The notes below the pieces were generated by a model, which saw nothing but the letters and a program-made list of their open reading frames with translations, was not told where the DNA came from and did not search any database. This document shows positions 36,501 to 45,048 of a stretch of 64,000 nt of DNA, piece by piece. The DNA comes from Sphaerisporangium rubeum (GTDB taxonomy: Bacteria; Actinomycetota; Actinomycetes; Streptosporangiales; Streptosporangiaceae), in the NCBI RefSeq assembly GCF_014207705.1, contig NZ_JACHIU010000001.1:186001-250000 (forward strand). Direction: 5' to 3'. The number at the start of each line of letters is the position of its first letter. The first letter of the stretch is position 1. The position numbers and the translations under genes were made by a program.

Positions 36501-37800
36501 CCTCCAGGCCGGCGATCACGGTCCTGCGGTTGCCGACCGACGCCACCGGGTTGGTGCAGATGATCCAGCACGCCTTGATGTCGCCGTCGGCCATGCGGGA
36601 GAACATCTCCACGGTGCCCTTGCCGACGTCGGTGCGCAGCGTGCCAGGGGGGAGGCCCCACAGCTGCTCGGTGAAACGGCGGTCCTCCGCCACCAGCACC
36701 GAGCGCTGGCCCGGCAGGCCGGGGCCCATGTACCCCATCTCGCGGCCACCCATGGCGTTCGGCTGGCCGGTCAGCGAGAACGGCCCGCTGCCGGGCCGGC
36801 AGATCGCGCCGGTGGCCAGATGCAGGTTGCACAGCGCGTTGGTGTTCCAGGTCCCGTGGGTGCTCTGGTTCAGGCCCATGGTCCAGCAGCTCATCCATTC
36901 GCCGGCCTCGCCGATCATGCGGGCCGCCTGGCGGATGTCGTCCTCCGGCAGGCCGGTGATCTCGGCGACGCGGGCCGGCGGGTAGTCGGCGAGGAACGCC
37001 GGCATCGCCTCCCAGCCCTCGGTGAACTCGGCGACGAACTCCTCGTCCACGTGGCCGTCCTCGACGAGCAGGTGGAGCAGGCCGTTGAGCAGCGCGAGGT
37101 CGGTGCCGGGCCGGATCGGCAGGTAGAGGTCGGCCTTGGCGGCGGTGGCGGTACGGCGGGGGTCGACGACGACGAGCCGGGCCCCGGCCTTCACCCGGTC
37201 CATCATCCGCAGGTACAGGATGGGGTGGCAGTCCGCCATGTTGGCGCCGATGACGAGGAACAGGTCGGCGTGCTCGAAGTCCTGATACGAGCCCGGCGGG
37301 CCGTCGGCGCCGAGCGACAGCTTGTACCCGGTGCCGGCGCTCGCCATGCACAGCCGCGAGTTGGACTCGATCTGGTTGGTGCGCACGAAACCCTTGGCGA
37401 GTTTGTTGGCGAGGTACTGCGCCTCCAGGGTCATCTGACCCGACACGTAGAACGCCACCGCGTCGGGACCGTGCTCGTCGATGATCTCGCGCAGCCGCCG
37501 CGCCGTCTCGCCGATCGCCGCGTCCATCGGGGCCGGCGTCGGGACCGACCCGCGCGCGGACCGGACGAGCGCCGTCCCGAGCCTCCCCGGCGCTGCGAGC
37601 ATGTCCGCGGTGGTCGCGCCTTTGGTGCACAGCCTCCCGAAGTTGGCCGGATGCGCCTTGTCGCCGGAGGCGCGCACGGCCGTACGCCGGCCGTTCGCGT
37701 CCGTCGCGACGTCGAGCACCATGCCGCAGCCGACGCCGCAGTAGGAACAGACCGTCCGTACCGCCGTGGTGGCGGTACGCCCCGACCCGGTCACCGTCAC
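33586..37800 (-). CDS. Assimilatory nitrate reductase fused to CysJ-type flavoprotein
   Basis: A 1404-residue fusion. Residues 1-750 are a molybdopterin oxidoreductase: 4Fe-4S ligands Cys18, Cys21, Cys25 and Cys58, and SNSRLCMASAGTGY near 148 with the probable molybdenum-ligand Cys. After an Ala/Pro/Thr linker, about 850-1000 is a flavodoxin domain (IVLWASQTGNAENF), then an FAD/NADPH-binding reductase domain (RRYSISSSPL, IGPGTGVAPFLGFL, NWLFFGEQRRTTDF). So NADPH electrons reach molybdenum within one chain. GTG start after AGGGGAG. The product is annotated elsewhere as bifunctional nitrate reductase/sulfite reductase flavoprotein. No nitrite reductase lies in the window. Confidence 0.92.
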   Translation of the reverse strand: MTVTGSGRTATTAVRTVCSYCGVGCGMVLDVATDANGRRTAVRASGDKAHPANFGRLCTKGATTADMLAAPGRLGTALVRSARGSVPTPAPMDAAIGETARRLREIIDEHGPDAVAFYVSGQMTLEAQYLANKLAKGFVRTNQIESNSRLCMASAGTGYKLSLGADGPPGSYQDFEHADLFLVIGANMADCHPILYLRMMDRVKAGARLVVVDPRRTATAAKADLYLPIRPGTDLALLNGLLHLLVEDGHVDEEFVAEFTEGWEAMPAFLADYPPARVAEITGLPEDDIRQAARMIGEAGEWMSCWTMGLNQSTHGTWNTNALCNLHLATGAICRPGSGPFSLTGQPNAMGGREMGYMGPGLPGQRSVLVAEDRRFTEQLWGLPPGTLRTDVGKGTVEMFSRMADGDIKACWIICTNPVASVGNRRTVIAGLEAAEFVVTQDAFADTETNSYADLVLPAALWAEGEGVMINSERSLTLLNAAADPPGEALPDWEIIARVACAMGYADAFTYGSAEEVFEEIKEAWNPKTGYDLRGVTYDRLRATPVQWPSATAGGDGRNPIRYLNDGTSQHLAVREDGSRPRLVFPTASGRAAFFPRPHMPAAELPDDDYPFVLNTGRLQHQWHTLTKTGKVAKLNKLNPGPFVEIHPGDAASLGITDGDQVQLSSRRGRAVLPAVVTDRVRPGDCFAPFHWNDLFGEYLSVNAVTNDAVDPLSFQPELKACAVALTKVATPATGTRPTIPAATPATGTRPTIPAADPADGWPGAAAPDVAALARLLGIDTAPPPFDERERGYLSGFLAGLGAADTTGVPVLPHGAPFDPGHALWVDGALAGMFSRATGTATLPRPAPSEERRLIVLWASQTGNAENFAVTAAQALADAERAPVLLSMADCTPASLPGGADLLVITSTFGDGDAPDNGADFWDRLADPGAPRLEQVRFSVLAFGDTSYADFCGHGRRLDKRLEDLGAVRLTPRVDVEPGDEQPAHQWLDQVIQALTTTAPTEHVRTEPVPAEPVSFPVPAPSRAPSSPPVTERQPLDVTGTALLTGNRLLSLPGATKEVRRFTFHTGEEPLPYETGDALGVWPVNPPELVAEWLTVTGLDPAAVVTVSGEDLPLSEALRHHDITRISPDLLRFVADRARDDRLLRKLLRPDNRNELAQWTWSRQAVDVLAEFPVDASAQEWAATLKRLQPRRYSISSSPLTSPGEISLTVSVVRFDNQHGRRRSGVCSGHLADVPLGTAMPVFVRRSPHFRPPADPATPMIMIGPGTGVAPFLGFLDHRRALGHQGRNWLFFGEQRRTTDFYYREELESLQEDGVLTRLDLAFSRDQRAKVYVQDRMREQGARLWSWLQDGAYLYVCGDATRMAKDVDRTLREIAHLHGGLTPEAADAYLRKLTADRRYARDVY
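35534..35611. repeat. Perfect 39-bp tandem duplication in nitrate reductase linker
   Basis: Two exact 39-bp copies (35534-35572 and 35573-35611) encode the 13-residue unit ATPATGTRPTIPA twice, in the linker between the molybdopterin and flavodoxin parts. In-frame, so it lengthens the linker by 13 residues. Confidence 0.95.
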
Positions 37801-37987
37801 CTGACTCCCCTCTTAACGACCACCCGACAGCGGTGGCGGGAACGTCACCCCGGCACCATAAGAAGGAGCTGTTACACGCTTGTCACTTCCGCCGACGTGG
37901 CCGGGTTACATCCGCTTTACCGGCGCAGCATCGAGTTCACTGTCCTCACCGTCCGTGGGGGCCGTCCGCACGTGGGAAGGTGGCGTC

Positions 37988-39073
37988 ATGAGTGCTGCGC
38001 GGCCGGGCCGGTTCGGTGTGGTGGGAAGCGGATGGCGATCGGAGTTCTTCCTGCGCCTCGCCGAGGCGCTACCCGAGCGGTTGTCGGTGTCGGGTGTGGT
38101 GACGCGCACCGCCGCGCGCGGCGCCGAGGTCGAGGCGCGGTGGGGGGTGCCGGCGTACCGTTCCGTGGCGGACATGCTCGCGGCCGAGCGGCCGGAGTAC
38201 GTCATCGCGTCCGTCCCGTGGCCGGTCACCCCCGGGGCCACCGAGGAGATCGTGCGGCACGGTGTCCCCGTGCTCGCCGAGACACCTCCGGCCCCGGACG
38301 CCGACGGACTGCGCGACCTGTGGGCCGCCGTCGGGGACAGCGGCCTGGTGCAGGTGGCCGAGCAGTACCTGCTGATGCCGGGACACGCGGCGCGGCTCGC
38401 GGTGCTGCGTGACGGCGTCATCGGCCGGGTCACCTCGGTGCAGGTCTCCTCCACGCACCTGTACCACGCGGTGTCCCTGATCAGGCACATGCTCGGCGCC
38501 GGTTTCGAGGACGCCGCGGTCCACGCGCGGTCGTTCACCGCGCCGCTCGCCGACCCGCTGTCCAAGGACGGCTGGTCCGGTGACGCCACGCCTCAGGACC
38601 GGGCCACCACGATCGCCACGCTGGCGTTCGCGAGCGGCACCGGCCTGTACGACTTCACCGACAACCAGTGGTGGAACCCGCTGCGCGCGCGGCGGATCGT
38701 CGTGCGCGGCGCGCTCGGCGAGATCGTGGACGACCGCGTGGTCCGTCTCGTGGACCCGAGAACCCCCGTGGAGTCGCGCCTGGTGCGCCGCCAGACCGGC
38801 ATGGACCTCAACCTGGAGGGCTTCGACCTGGACCACATCGCCTTCGACGGCCGTGTGGTGTACCGCAACGAGTACCAGGGTGCGCGCTTCTCCGAGGACG
38901 ACCTCGCGGTCGTCGACCTGCTGTGCCGCATGACGGCCTGGTGCCGCGGCGAGGGCCCCGAGCCGTACCCGCTGGCCGACGGCTGCCAGGACCACCTGAT
39001 CGGCCTCGCGATCGATGAGTCACTGCGCACGGGGACGACGGTGACGACCGGCCGCGAGGCCTGGGCCCGCTAG
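37988..39073 (+). CDS. Gfo/Idh/MocA-family oxidoreductase
   Basis: A 361-residue NAD(P)-dependent oxidoreductase. Rossmann motif FGVVGSGWRSEFFLRLAEAL split as FGVVGSGWRSEF, then EYVIASVPW and VPVLAETPPAPD, which replaces the usual EKP motif (Lys is Thr-Pro here). The C-terminal substrate domain has HMLGAGFEDAAVHARSF and YDFTDNQWWNPL. GGAAGG lies upstream of the ATG. The loss of the catalytic EKP Lys suggests an atypical or non-catalytic member. It is divergent from the nitrate reductase, 187 bp apart. Confidence 0.82.
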   Translation: MSAARPGRFGVVGSGWRSEFFLRLAEALPERLSVSGVVTRTAARGAEVEARWGVPAYRSVADMLAAERPEYVIASVPWPVTPGATEEIVRHGVPVLAETPPAPDADGLRDLWAAVGDSGLVQVAEQYLLMPGHAARLAVLRDGVIGRVTSVQVSSTHLYHAVSLIRHMLGAGFEDAAVHARSFTAPLADPLSKDGWSGDATPQDRATTIATLAFASGTGLYDFTDNQWWNPLRARRIVVRGALGEIVDDRVVRLVDPRTPVESRLVRRQTGMDLNLEGFDLDHIAFDGRVVYRNEYQGARFSEDDLAVVDLLCRMTAWCRGEGPEPYPLADGCQDHLIGLAIDESLRTGTTVTTGREAWAR

Positions 39074-39090
39074 GGAGCGGCGACGCTCGG

Positions 39091-39753
39091 TCAGAAGGTG
39101 ACGTCGCTGCAGAAGTAGTACGACTGGTCGGTGTGGGAGGCCTGCCAGATCGTGTACACGACGTGGCGGCCGGTGCGGCTGCCCGCGTTGATGTTGTTGA
39201 TGTAGTAGTTGCCGGCCTGCGCGTAACGGCCGGTCGTGGTGATGAGCTCCAGGTTGCTCCAGCTCAGGGGTGTGGTGGTGGCGTTGTAGCCCTGGCGGGT
39301 GATGTAGACCTTGATGTAGTCGGCGCCGTGGTGGGCCTGGTCCATCAGGTTGATGTTGAAGGTGCGTGACAGCGCGGTCGTCTTCCAGGCGCCGGGGGTG
39401 TCCATGGCGCGGTAGCGGCCGTTCTCGGTGCGGCCGCCGCTGCAGAGCTGGCCGTTCGGGATGGCACCCTGGTGGTTGCCGGCGACGCCTTCGCGGAACA
39501 GCCCGTTCCAGTTCCACATGGCGTTGACGTCGGTCTGCCACGCCTGCCAGCACATGGGGTCCTGCTGCTGCATGTTCGGGTTCTGGAAGTCGTTGCCCCA
39601 GCGCGACCAGCAGCCGTAGTTGCGGGACGCGGGGTTGATCGTCGAGCCGTGCGCCGACGCGGTGCCGGTGAGGCCGACGGTGGACAGCAGGGCCGCGCAG
39701 GCCAGCAGGGACATGGTGCGAAGCGTCCGGCGCGGTGAGGGACGGTGAGACAT
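39091..39753 (-). CDS. Secreted AA10 lytic polysaccharide monooxygenase
   Basis: A 220-residue copper enzyme. The signal peptide (TMSLLACAALLSTVGLTGTA) ends at ASA-His35, so the mature chain begins HGSTINPASRNYGCW with the N-terminal His that forms half of the copper histidine brace. HHGADYIKVYITRQGYN contains the second His region, and DQSYYFCSDVTF ends the domain. No carbohydrate-binding module is attached. It oxidises chitin or cellulose; a CebR-like box upstream points to cellulose. The ATG at 39753 fits the signal peptide better than the one at 39849. Confidence 0.93.
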   Translation of the reverse strand: MSHRPSPRRTLRTMSLLACAALLSTVGLTGTASAHGSTINPASRNYGCWSRWGNDFQNPNMQQQDPMCWQAWQTDVNAMWNWNGLFREGVAGNHQGAIPNGQLCSGGRTENGRYRAMDTPGAWKTTALSRTFNINLMDQAHHGADYIKVYITRQGYNATTTPLSWSNLELITTTGRYAQAGNYYINNINAGSRTGRHVVYTIWQASHTDQSYYFCSDVTF

Positions 39754-39790
39754 CGTGCGGTCTCCATTTTCCGGTCGGGGTCCGGGGTGA

Positions 39791-39804
39791 TGGGAGCGCT
39801 CCCG
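39791..39804. promoter_or_regulatory. CebR-type operator upstream of LPMO
   Basis: TGGGAGCGCTCCCG matches the streptomycete CebR palindrome TGGGAGCGCTCCCA at 13 of 14 positions. It is 37 bp before the LPMO start, an expected place for a cello-oligosaccharide-responsive repressor. Confidence 0.85.
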
Positions 39805-39935
39805 CATCTGCGAAAGTATCTGACCCGATGCGGACACACAAATGACCATGCCTGGTCAACAGGCTGCTGACCAGGCGAATGGATCACAATTAGTTGGACG
39901 ACCAGCCATAAGAATGCCGGTCGATCACTCACGGT

Positions 39936-41066
39936 TCAGTTGAAAATTTCACCTCGGCCATACGCGCCGTGTGATTTCGCGCGCAGCGGCGGCCGGCGGG
40001 CCCAGGTGACCCACCGCCAGAGCCATTCGAGCGGCCCCTGCGTGAAGCGGCGCAGCCACAGCGCCGAGAACAGCCACTGCGCCGACAGGATCGCCGCGGC
40101 GACCAGCAGCACCCGCGTCGCCGGCCAGGTGTGCGGCGCGCCGCCGAGGAACGGGGTGATCGCCAGCACCAGGACGGTGGCGGTGAGGTAGTTGGTGAGC
40201 GCCATGCGTCCGAGCGGCGCGAACGCCACCCGCAGCACCGGCCGCAGCGGCGTGTGGAGCAGCACCAGCAGGACGCAGACGTACACCCCGGCGACCAGCA
40301 GCCCGCCGGCCGGCATCACGTACCGGAACGCCGGAGCGTCCGCCGGCATGCTCGCCTGCCACCACAGCACCGGCGCCGCCGCCGCCGCGAGCAGCAGCCC
40401 TGCCACGGCCGGTGGCCTGGCCGACCGCTCGATCCCCGCGACCACGCCGTACCGCGTGAGCGCCGACCCGAGCAGGAACAGCCCCGGCACCAAGGCGAGC
40501 TGTCCGCCGCCGAGCCCCACCGCCGCCACCAGCAGGCCCCCCGCGAGCCACGCGACGGCCCACCGCGGCAACCACGTCGACGGCAGCAGCACCACCAGCC
40601 CAACCACGGCGTAGACGGCGAGGATGTCCCCCTGCCACAACAGCACGTGATGCGCGGCCCCGACCACCAGCAACGCCACCAGCCGCCGCAGCAACAGCAC
40701 CCGCGGAGCGGCGCCGCGGGCCGCCGCGGACTCCGCCAGCAGCGAGAACCCCACCCCGAACAGGAACGAGAAGATCGGGAAGAACCGCATTGTGGTGAAC
40801 AGCCCGAGCCACGTACCGGCGTCCTCCGACGGCACCCCGGCCGTGTCCGGCGTCACCACCAGAGCCCCGGCGGCGGCGATCGGCTGCACGTTCACCACCA
40901 GGATCCCGCACAGCGCCACCCCCCGGATCACGTCGAGCGCCGCGATCCGCCTGCGCCGCGGACCGGCGGCCGTGCCGTCGTGCTCGTGTCCGCCGGGATC
41001 CGTACCGGACCGCGGCGCGCCGCCGGCGTGGCGGCCTTCCCTGACAGGTGTGTCGTCTGCTCGCAT
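39936..41066 (-). CDS. DUF418 membrane protein
   Basis: A 376-residue polytopic protein with about eight to ten hydrophobic helices. It has the family's opening RIAALDVIRGVALCGILVVN (LDxxRGxALxGIxxxN), FSFLFGVGFSLL and, near the end, GRMALTNYL and GPLEWLWRWVTW. The N-terminal 40 residues are polar. DUF418 proteins are believed to be membrane transporters or acyl-transfer related, but no function is settled. Divergent from the two-component kinase. Confidence 0.85.
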   Translation of the reverse strand: MRADDTPVREGRHAGGAPRSGTDPGGHEHDGTAAGPRRRRIAALDVIRGVALCGILVVNVQPIAAAGALVVTPDTAGVPSEDAGTWLGLFTTMRFFPIFSFLFGVGFSLLAESAAARGAAPRVLLLRRLVALLVVGAAHHVLLWQGDILAVYAVVGLVVLLPSTWLPRWAVAWLAGGLLVAAVGLGGGQLALVPGLFLLGSALTRYGVVAGIERSARPPAVAGLLLAAAAAPVLWWQASMPADAPAFRYVMPAGGLLVAGVYVCVLLVLLHTPLRPVLRVAFAPLGRMALTNYLTATVLVLAITPFLGGAPHTWPATRVLLVAAAILSAQWLFSALWLRRFTQGPLEWLWRWVTWARRPPLRAKSHGAYGRGEIFN

Positions 41067-41186
41067 GAGGCCTCATCCTGTGCGGCCGCACGCGGGACGG
41101 CATCGGCCGGAAAGAGGGATCCGGCCGGGGACGACCGTACTTTCGGCCGGTCCGGAGGGAGCGGGGGTTCTCGTAGCCTGAGCGGT

Positions 41187-42341
41187 GTGGACGTGCGGGA
41201 ACGGGTCGCCGGGTGGCGAGGGATCACGGTGGACGGGTGGCTCGGGGCCGGGTTCGCCGTGCTGCTCGCCGGGTGGGCCGCGCAGCTCGCTCATGCGCGA
41301 GGCGGCGACCAGTGGTGGTTCGACGTCGCGGCCGGAGCGGTGGTGTGCGCGGTCGCGTTGACGCGCGACCGGGGGAGAGGACGGATGGCCGTCGCCGGTC
41401 TCGTGGTCGCCGGGGTCGCGACGGTGGCGGCCCGGGTGGCGGGGTTGCCGGGGGAGCCGGGGCCGGCCATGACGCTCGCGCTGGCGGTGCTCGCGGGGGC
41501 CGCGATCCGGACGCTGCCGGTGCTGCGCGCCGGGGTGATCGCCGGGATGGGCCTCGTGGTGGTGGTGCTCAGCGGCCTCGCCGCTCGGACCCCCGGTGTG
41601 CCGCCGGTGCTGGTGCTGAGCGGCGCGGGGTGGTGCGGGGCCCTGGCCGTGGGGCTGAACCTGCGGCTGTTCGACGCGCACCGCCGCGTGGTCGCCGGCA
41701 CGGTGCGCCGCGACGAGCGGCTCGCACTGGCCAGGGAGCTGCACGACGTGGTCGCGCACCACATCACCGGCATCGTGGTGCAGGCGCAGGCCGCACGGCT
41801 GGTCGCAGGCAGACGTCCCGAGCAGGCGGTCGAGGCCCTGGCCGGCATCGAGACGGCCGGCTCCGACGCGCTCGACGCGACCCGCCGCGTCGTCGGCGTG
41901 CTGCGTGACACCGCCGACGGCCCGCCGGCCACGTCCGGGCCCGAGAGCCTTTCCGACCTCACGGCCCGGTTCGCCGGCCACGGCCCCGCCGTGCGCCTGC
42001 GGCTGCCGGCCGCCGAGCCGTCCTGGCCGCCGGAGATCACCAGCACCGTCTACCGCGTCGTCCAGGAGTCGCTCACCAACGTCTCGCGCCACGCGCCGCA
42101 CGCCACCGCCGTCACGGTCACCGTCACCGAGAACGGCGCCATCGGTGACGGCGGCTGTGTCGTCGTGGAGGTCGCCGACGACGCGCCGCCTGGTCAGGGC
42201 CGGCCGCACCGCGGCGGCTACGGGCTGACCGGCATGCGGGAACGGCTGGAGGCCCTCGGCGGCACACTGTACGCCGGACCGGGGGACGCGGGCTGGCGCG
42301 TTCGTGCGACCCTGCCGATCGGTGACCGGAGGCGCCGGTGA
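41187..42341 (+). CDS. Sensor histidine kinase, NarL-family partner (HisKA_3)
   Basis: A 384-residue membrane kinase. Residues about 15-155 hold several hydrophobic segments with little outside sequence. The phosphoacceptor motif ELHDVVAHHITGIVVQAQA places His186 in the DHp domain. The ATPase part has VYRVVQESLTNVSRHA (N box) and GGYGLTGMRERL (G box). GTG start. It overlaps its response regulator by 4 bp. Signal unknown. Confidence 0.92.
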   Translation: MDVRERVAGWRGITVDGWLGAGFAVLLAGWAAQLAHARGGDQWWFDVAAGAVVCAVALTRDRGRGRMAVAGLVVAGVATVAARVAGLPGEPGPAMTLALAVLAGAAIRTLPVLRAGVIAGMGLVVVVLSGLAARTPGVPPVLVLSGAGWCGALAVGLNLRLFDAHRRVVAGTVRRDERLALARELHDVVAHHITGIVVQAQAARLVAGRRPEQAVEALAGIETAGSDALDATRRVVGVLRDTADGPPATSGPESLSDLTARFAGHGPAVRLRLPAAEPSWPPEITSTVYRVVQESLTNVSRHAPHATAVTVTVTENGAIGDGGCVVVEVADDAPPGQGRPHRGGYGLTGMRERLEALGGTLYAGPGDAGWRVRATLPIGDRRRR

Positions 42342-42994
42342 CGATCAGGGTGCTGGTGGCCGACGACCAGGCCATGGTGCGCGGCGGGCTGCGCATGATC
42401 CTTGAGGACCAGCCGGACATCACCGTGGTCGGCGAGGCGGCGGACGGCGCGGAGGCGGTGGAGCTGGCGCGGCGGCTGCGGCCGGACGTGTGCCTGGTGG
42501 ACATCAGGATGCCGCGTCTGGACGGCATCGAGGTGACCCGCGCGCTCGCGGGGCCGGGGGTGGCCGATCCGCTGCGGGTCGTGGTGGTCACGACCTTCGA
42601 CCTCGACGAGTACGTCTACGGCGCGCTGCGCGGCGGCGCCGTGGGGTTCGTGCTGAAGGACGCGGGACCCGGTCTGCTGGTGGAGGCGGTGCGCGCGGCG
42701 GACGCCGGGGACGCTCTGGTGTCGCCGTCGGTGACGCTGCGGCTGCTGCGCCACCTGACCGGGCCGCCGGCGGCGGGTGCGCGCGGCTCCGAGCGGCCGT
42801 TGACGGACCGGGAGGCGGAGGTGGTGCGGGCCATCGGGAGAGGACGCACCAACCAGGAGATCGCGGCCGAGCTGTTCATCTCACTGAGCACGGTCAAGAG
42901 CCACCTTTCCGGCATCCAGGCCAAGCTTGGGCTGCGCAACCGGGTCGAGGTCGCGGCCTGGGCCTGGGAGAACGGTCTGATGGGCCAACGGTAG
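42338..42994 (+). CDS. LuxR/NarL-type response regulator
   Basis: A 218-residue regulator. Receiver: Asp9/Asp10 (VLVADDQ), phosphoacceptor Asp55 (VCLVDIRMP) and KDAGPG with the conserved Lys near residue 105. The C-terminal DNA-binding helix-turn-helix reads LTDREAEVVRAIGRGRTNQEI with FISLSTVKSHLS. It acts with the preceding kinase. Confidence 0.93.
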   Translation: MTIRVLVADDQAMVRGGLRMILEDQPDITVVGEAADGAEAVELARRLRPDVCLVDIRMPRLDGIEVTRALAGPGVADPLRVVVVTTFDLDEYVYGALRGGAVGFVLKDAGPGLLVEAVRAADAGDALVSPSVTLRLLRHLTGPPAAGARGSERPLTDREAEVVRAIGRGRTNQEIAAELFISLSTVKSHLSGIQAKLGLRNRVEVAAWAWENGLMGQR

Positions 42995-43022
42995 GACCCC
43001 GTTTCGAACCTGTGTACGACTC

Positions 43023-43059
43023 TGTGGAAACTGTGGATAACTCCGGCGCCTGTGGACAA
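43023..43059. other. Cluster of three DnaA boxes
   Basis: TGTGGAAAC (43023-43031), TGTGGATAA (43032-43040) and TGTGGACAA (43051-43059) are in the same orientation. The complements TTATCCACA and TTGTCCACA are the classic and the streptomycete-preferred DnaA boxes. No dnaA, dnaN or parAB lies nearby, so this is not an origin. Confidence 0.65.
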
Positions 43060-43158
43060 AAGACCTGTTCAGCGGGGTCTCGCCGAATTGCACAACCCTG
43101 GCGTCCTGTTGACGGAACGCAGGACCGGCGGGGGAAAACGCGAACATAACGTGAAGTC

Positions 43159-45048
43159 ATGCCACGGGACGGACACGGAGGGATCCACGACCGGGAAGGC
43201 CCCACCGGCGGCGAGCGCGCCGAGAAGGAGCGCGTGACCGCGGGACGGGACGCGTACCCTCCCATCGCCGAGCACGGCCTGATCGGGGACCTGCGCACGG
43301 TGGCCCTGGTCGACACCAGGGGGACCGTCGACTGGTACTGCTCACCGAGGTTCGACGCGCCGAGCGTGTTCGGCTCGCTCCTGGACGCCGAGCGCGGCGG
43401 CTCGTTCCGGCTCGGCGCGGACGTGCCGGAACGCAGGACCAAGCAGTTCTACTTCCCCGACACCAACGTCCTGATCACCCGGTTCTACGCCGCCGACGGC
43501 GTCGGCGAGATCCAGGACTTCATGCCGATCCCCGCCGACCCCCGCGAGGCCGACCGGCACCGGCTGATCCGCCGCGTCGTCTGCGTGCGCGGCGAACTGC
43601 CGTTCACCGCACTGGTGGCCCCCCGGTTCGGGTACGGCGCCGAGTCGCACACCGTGCGGACGTACGAGGACCGCGCGGTCTTCACGGCCCCGTCGATGAG
43701 CCTCACCCTGGAGGCGACGGTGCCGCTGGAGCGGGACGGCGTGGACGTGCGGTCCCGGTTCACGCTGCGCGAGGGGGAGACCGCCGTCTTCGCGCTCGAT
43801 CGCAGCGACGTGTCACTGCCGCGCCGGCACTGCCCCATCGCCGAGGCCGAGGAGCAGTTCACCGCCACGGTCGCCTACTGGCGGCGCTGGCTCGCGAGGT
43901 CGCGGTACCGGGGCCGGTGGCGCGAGATGGTGCACCGCTCCGCGCTGACCCTCAAGCTCCTCACGTACGCGCCGACCGGCGGCATCGTCGCGGCACCCAC
44001 CACCAGCCTGCCGGAGATGGTGGGTGGCGGACGCAACTGGGACTACCGGTACGTCTGGATCCGTGACGCCGCGTTCTGCGTGTACGCGCTGCTCAGGCTG
44101 GGCTTCACCGAGGAGGCGGAGGCCTTCATGGGCTTCCTGTCCGAGTACGTCCCCCTGTGCGAGGACGGTCCGGCCGGGCCGTTGCAGATCATGTACCGGA
44201 TCGACGGCGGCAGGGACATCCCCGAGAGCGAGCTGCCGCACCTGTCGGGCTACCAGGACTCGGCGCCGGTCCGCGTCGGCAACGCCGCCGCCGGCCAGTT
44301 GCAGCTCGACATCTACGGCGCGCTCATCGACTCCATCTACCTGTACGACAAGTGGGCCGACCCCATCTCCAGCGACCGCTGGGACGAGTTGTGCGTTTTG
44401 GTCGACTGGGTGTGCGCCAACTGGGACCGTCCGGACGAGGGGGTCTGGGAGACCCGTGGCGGCCGTCAGCACTTCGTGTACTCGCGCCTGATGTGCTGGG
44501 TCGCCATCGAACGCGCCATGCGCATGGCGGCGCGCCGCGGACTGCCGGCCGACATCCCCCGCTGGCGGCGCAGCCGCGACGCGATCTACCGCCAGATCAT
44601 GTGCCGGGGGTGGAACGCCGAAGTGGCGGCGTTCGTGCAGCACCTCGACGGCGACGTGCTCGACGCCTCGGTCCTGATGATGCCGCTCGCCAAGTATGTG
44701 TCCCCGACCGACCCCAAGTGGCTGTCCACGCTCGACGCGCTCGGCCGCGTCCTGGTCTCCGACTCCCTGGTCTACCGCTACGACGCGCAGGCCAGCCCCG
44801 ACGGCCTGACCGGCCCGGAAGGCACCTTCTCCATCTGTTCCTTCTGGTACGTCGAGGCGCTCACCCGCGCGGGCCGGGTGGACGAGGCCCGCCTCGCCTT
44901 CGAGAAGATGCTCACGTACGCCAACCACGTGGGCCTGTACGCCGAGGAGATCGGCCACACCGGCGAGCAGCTCGGCAACTTCCCGCAGGCGTTCACCCAT
45001 CTGGCGCTGATCAGCGCGGCCGTCAACCTCGACCAGGCCCTCGGCTGA
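43159..45048 (+). CDS. Glycoside hydrolase family 15 protein (glucoamylase/trehalase-like)
   Basis: A 629-residue protein. The N-terminal beta domain has EHGLIGDLRTVALVDTRGTVD split as IGDLRTVALVD and DWYCSPRFDAPSVFGSLLD. The catalytic alpha/alpha barrel has GGRNWDYRYVWIRDAAF and later AEEIGHTGEQLGNFPQAF with the probable general base. No signal peptide, so it acts inside the cell. In actinobacteria this group includes trehalases as well as glucoamylases. A GTG at 43234 with AAGGAG is an alternative start. Its 3' end overlaps the stand-alone condensation gene by 26 bp. Confidence 0.9.
   Translation: MPRDGHGGIHDREGPTGGERAEKERVTAGRDAYPPIAEHGLIGDLRTVALVDTRGTVDWYCSPRFDAPSVFGSLLDAERGGSFRLGADVPERRTKQFYFPDTNVLITRFYAADGVGEIQDFMPIPADPREADRHRLIRRVVCVRGELPFTALVAPRFGYGAESHTVRTYEDRAVFTAPSMSLTLEATVPLERDGVDVRSRFTLREGETAVFALDRSDVSLPRRHCPIAEAEEQFTATVAYWRRWLARSRYRGRWREMVHRSALTLKLLTYAPTGGIVAAPTTSLPEMVGGGRNWDYRYVWIRDAAFCVYALLRLGFTEEAEAFMGFLSEYVPLCEDGPAGPLQIMYRIDGGRDIPESELPHLSGYQDSAPVRVGNAAAGQLQLDIYGALIDSIYLYDKWADPISSDRWDELCVLVDWVCANWDRPDEGVWETRGGRQHFVYSRLMCWVAIERAMRMAARRGLPADIPRWRRSRDAIYRQIMCRGWNAEVAAFVQHLDGDVLDASVLMMPLAKYVSPTDPKWLSTLDALGRVLVSDSLVYRYDAQASPDGLTGPEGTFSICSFWYVEALTRAGRVDEARLAFEKMLTYANHVGLYAEEIGHTGEQLGNFPQAFTHLALISAAVNLDQALG

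Noticed and set aside
43023-43059. Chromosome origin from DnaA boxes
   Set aside because: Only three boxes, no AT-rich unwinding region and no dnaA/dnaN genes.
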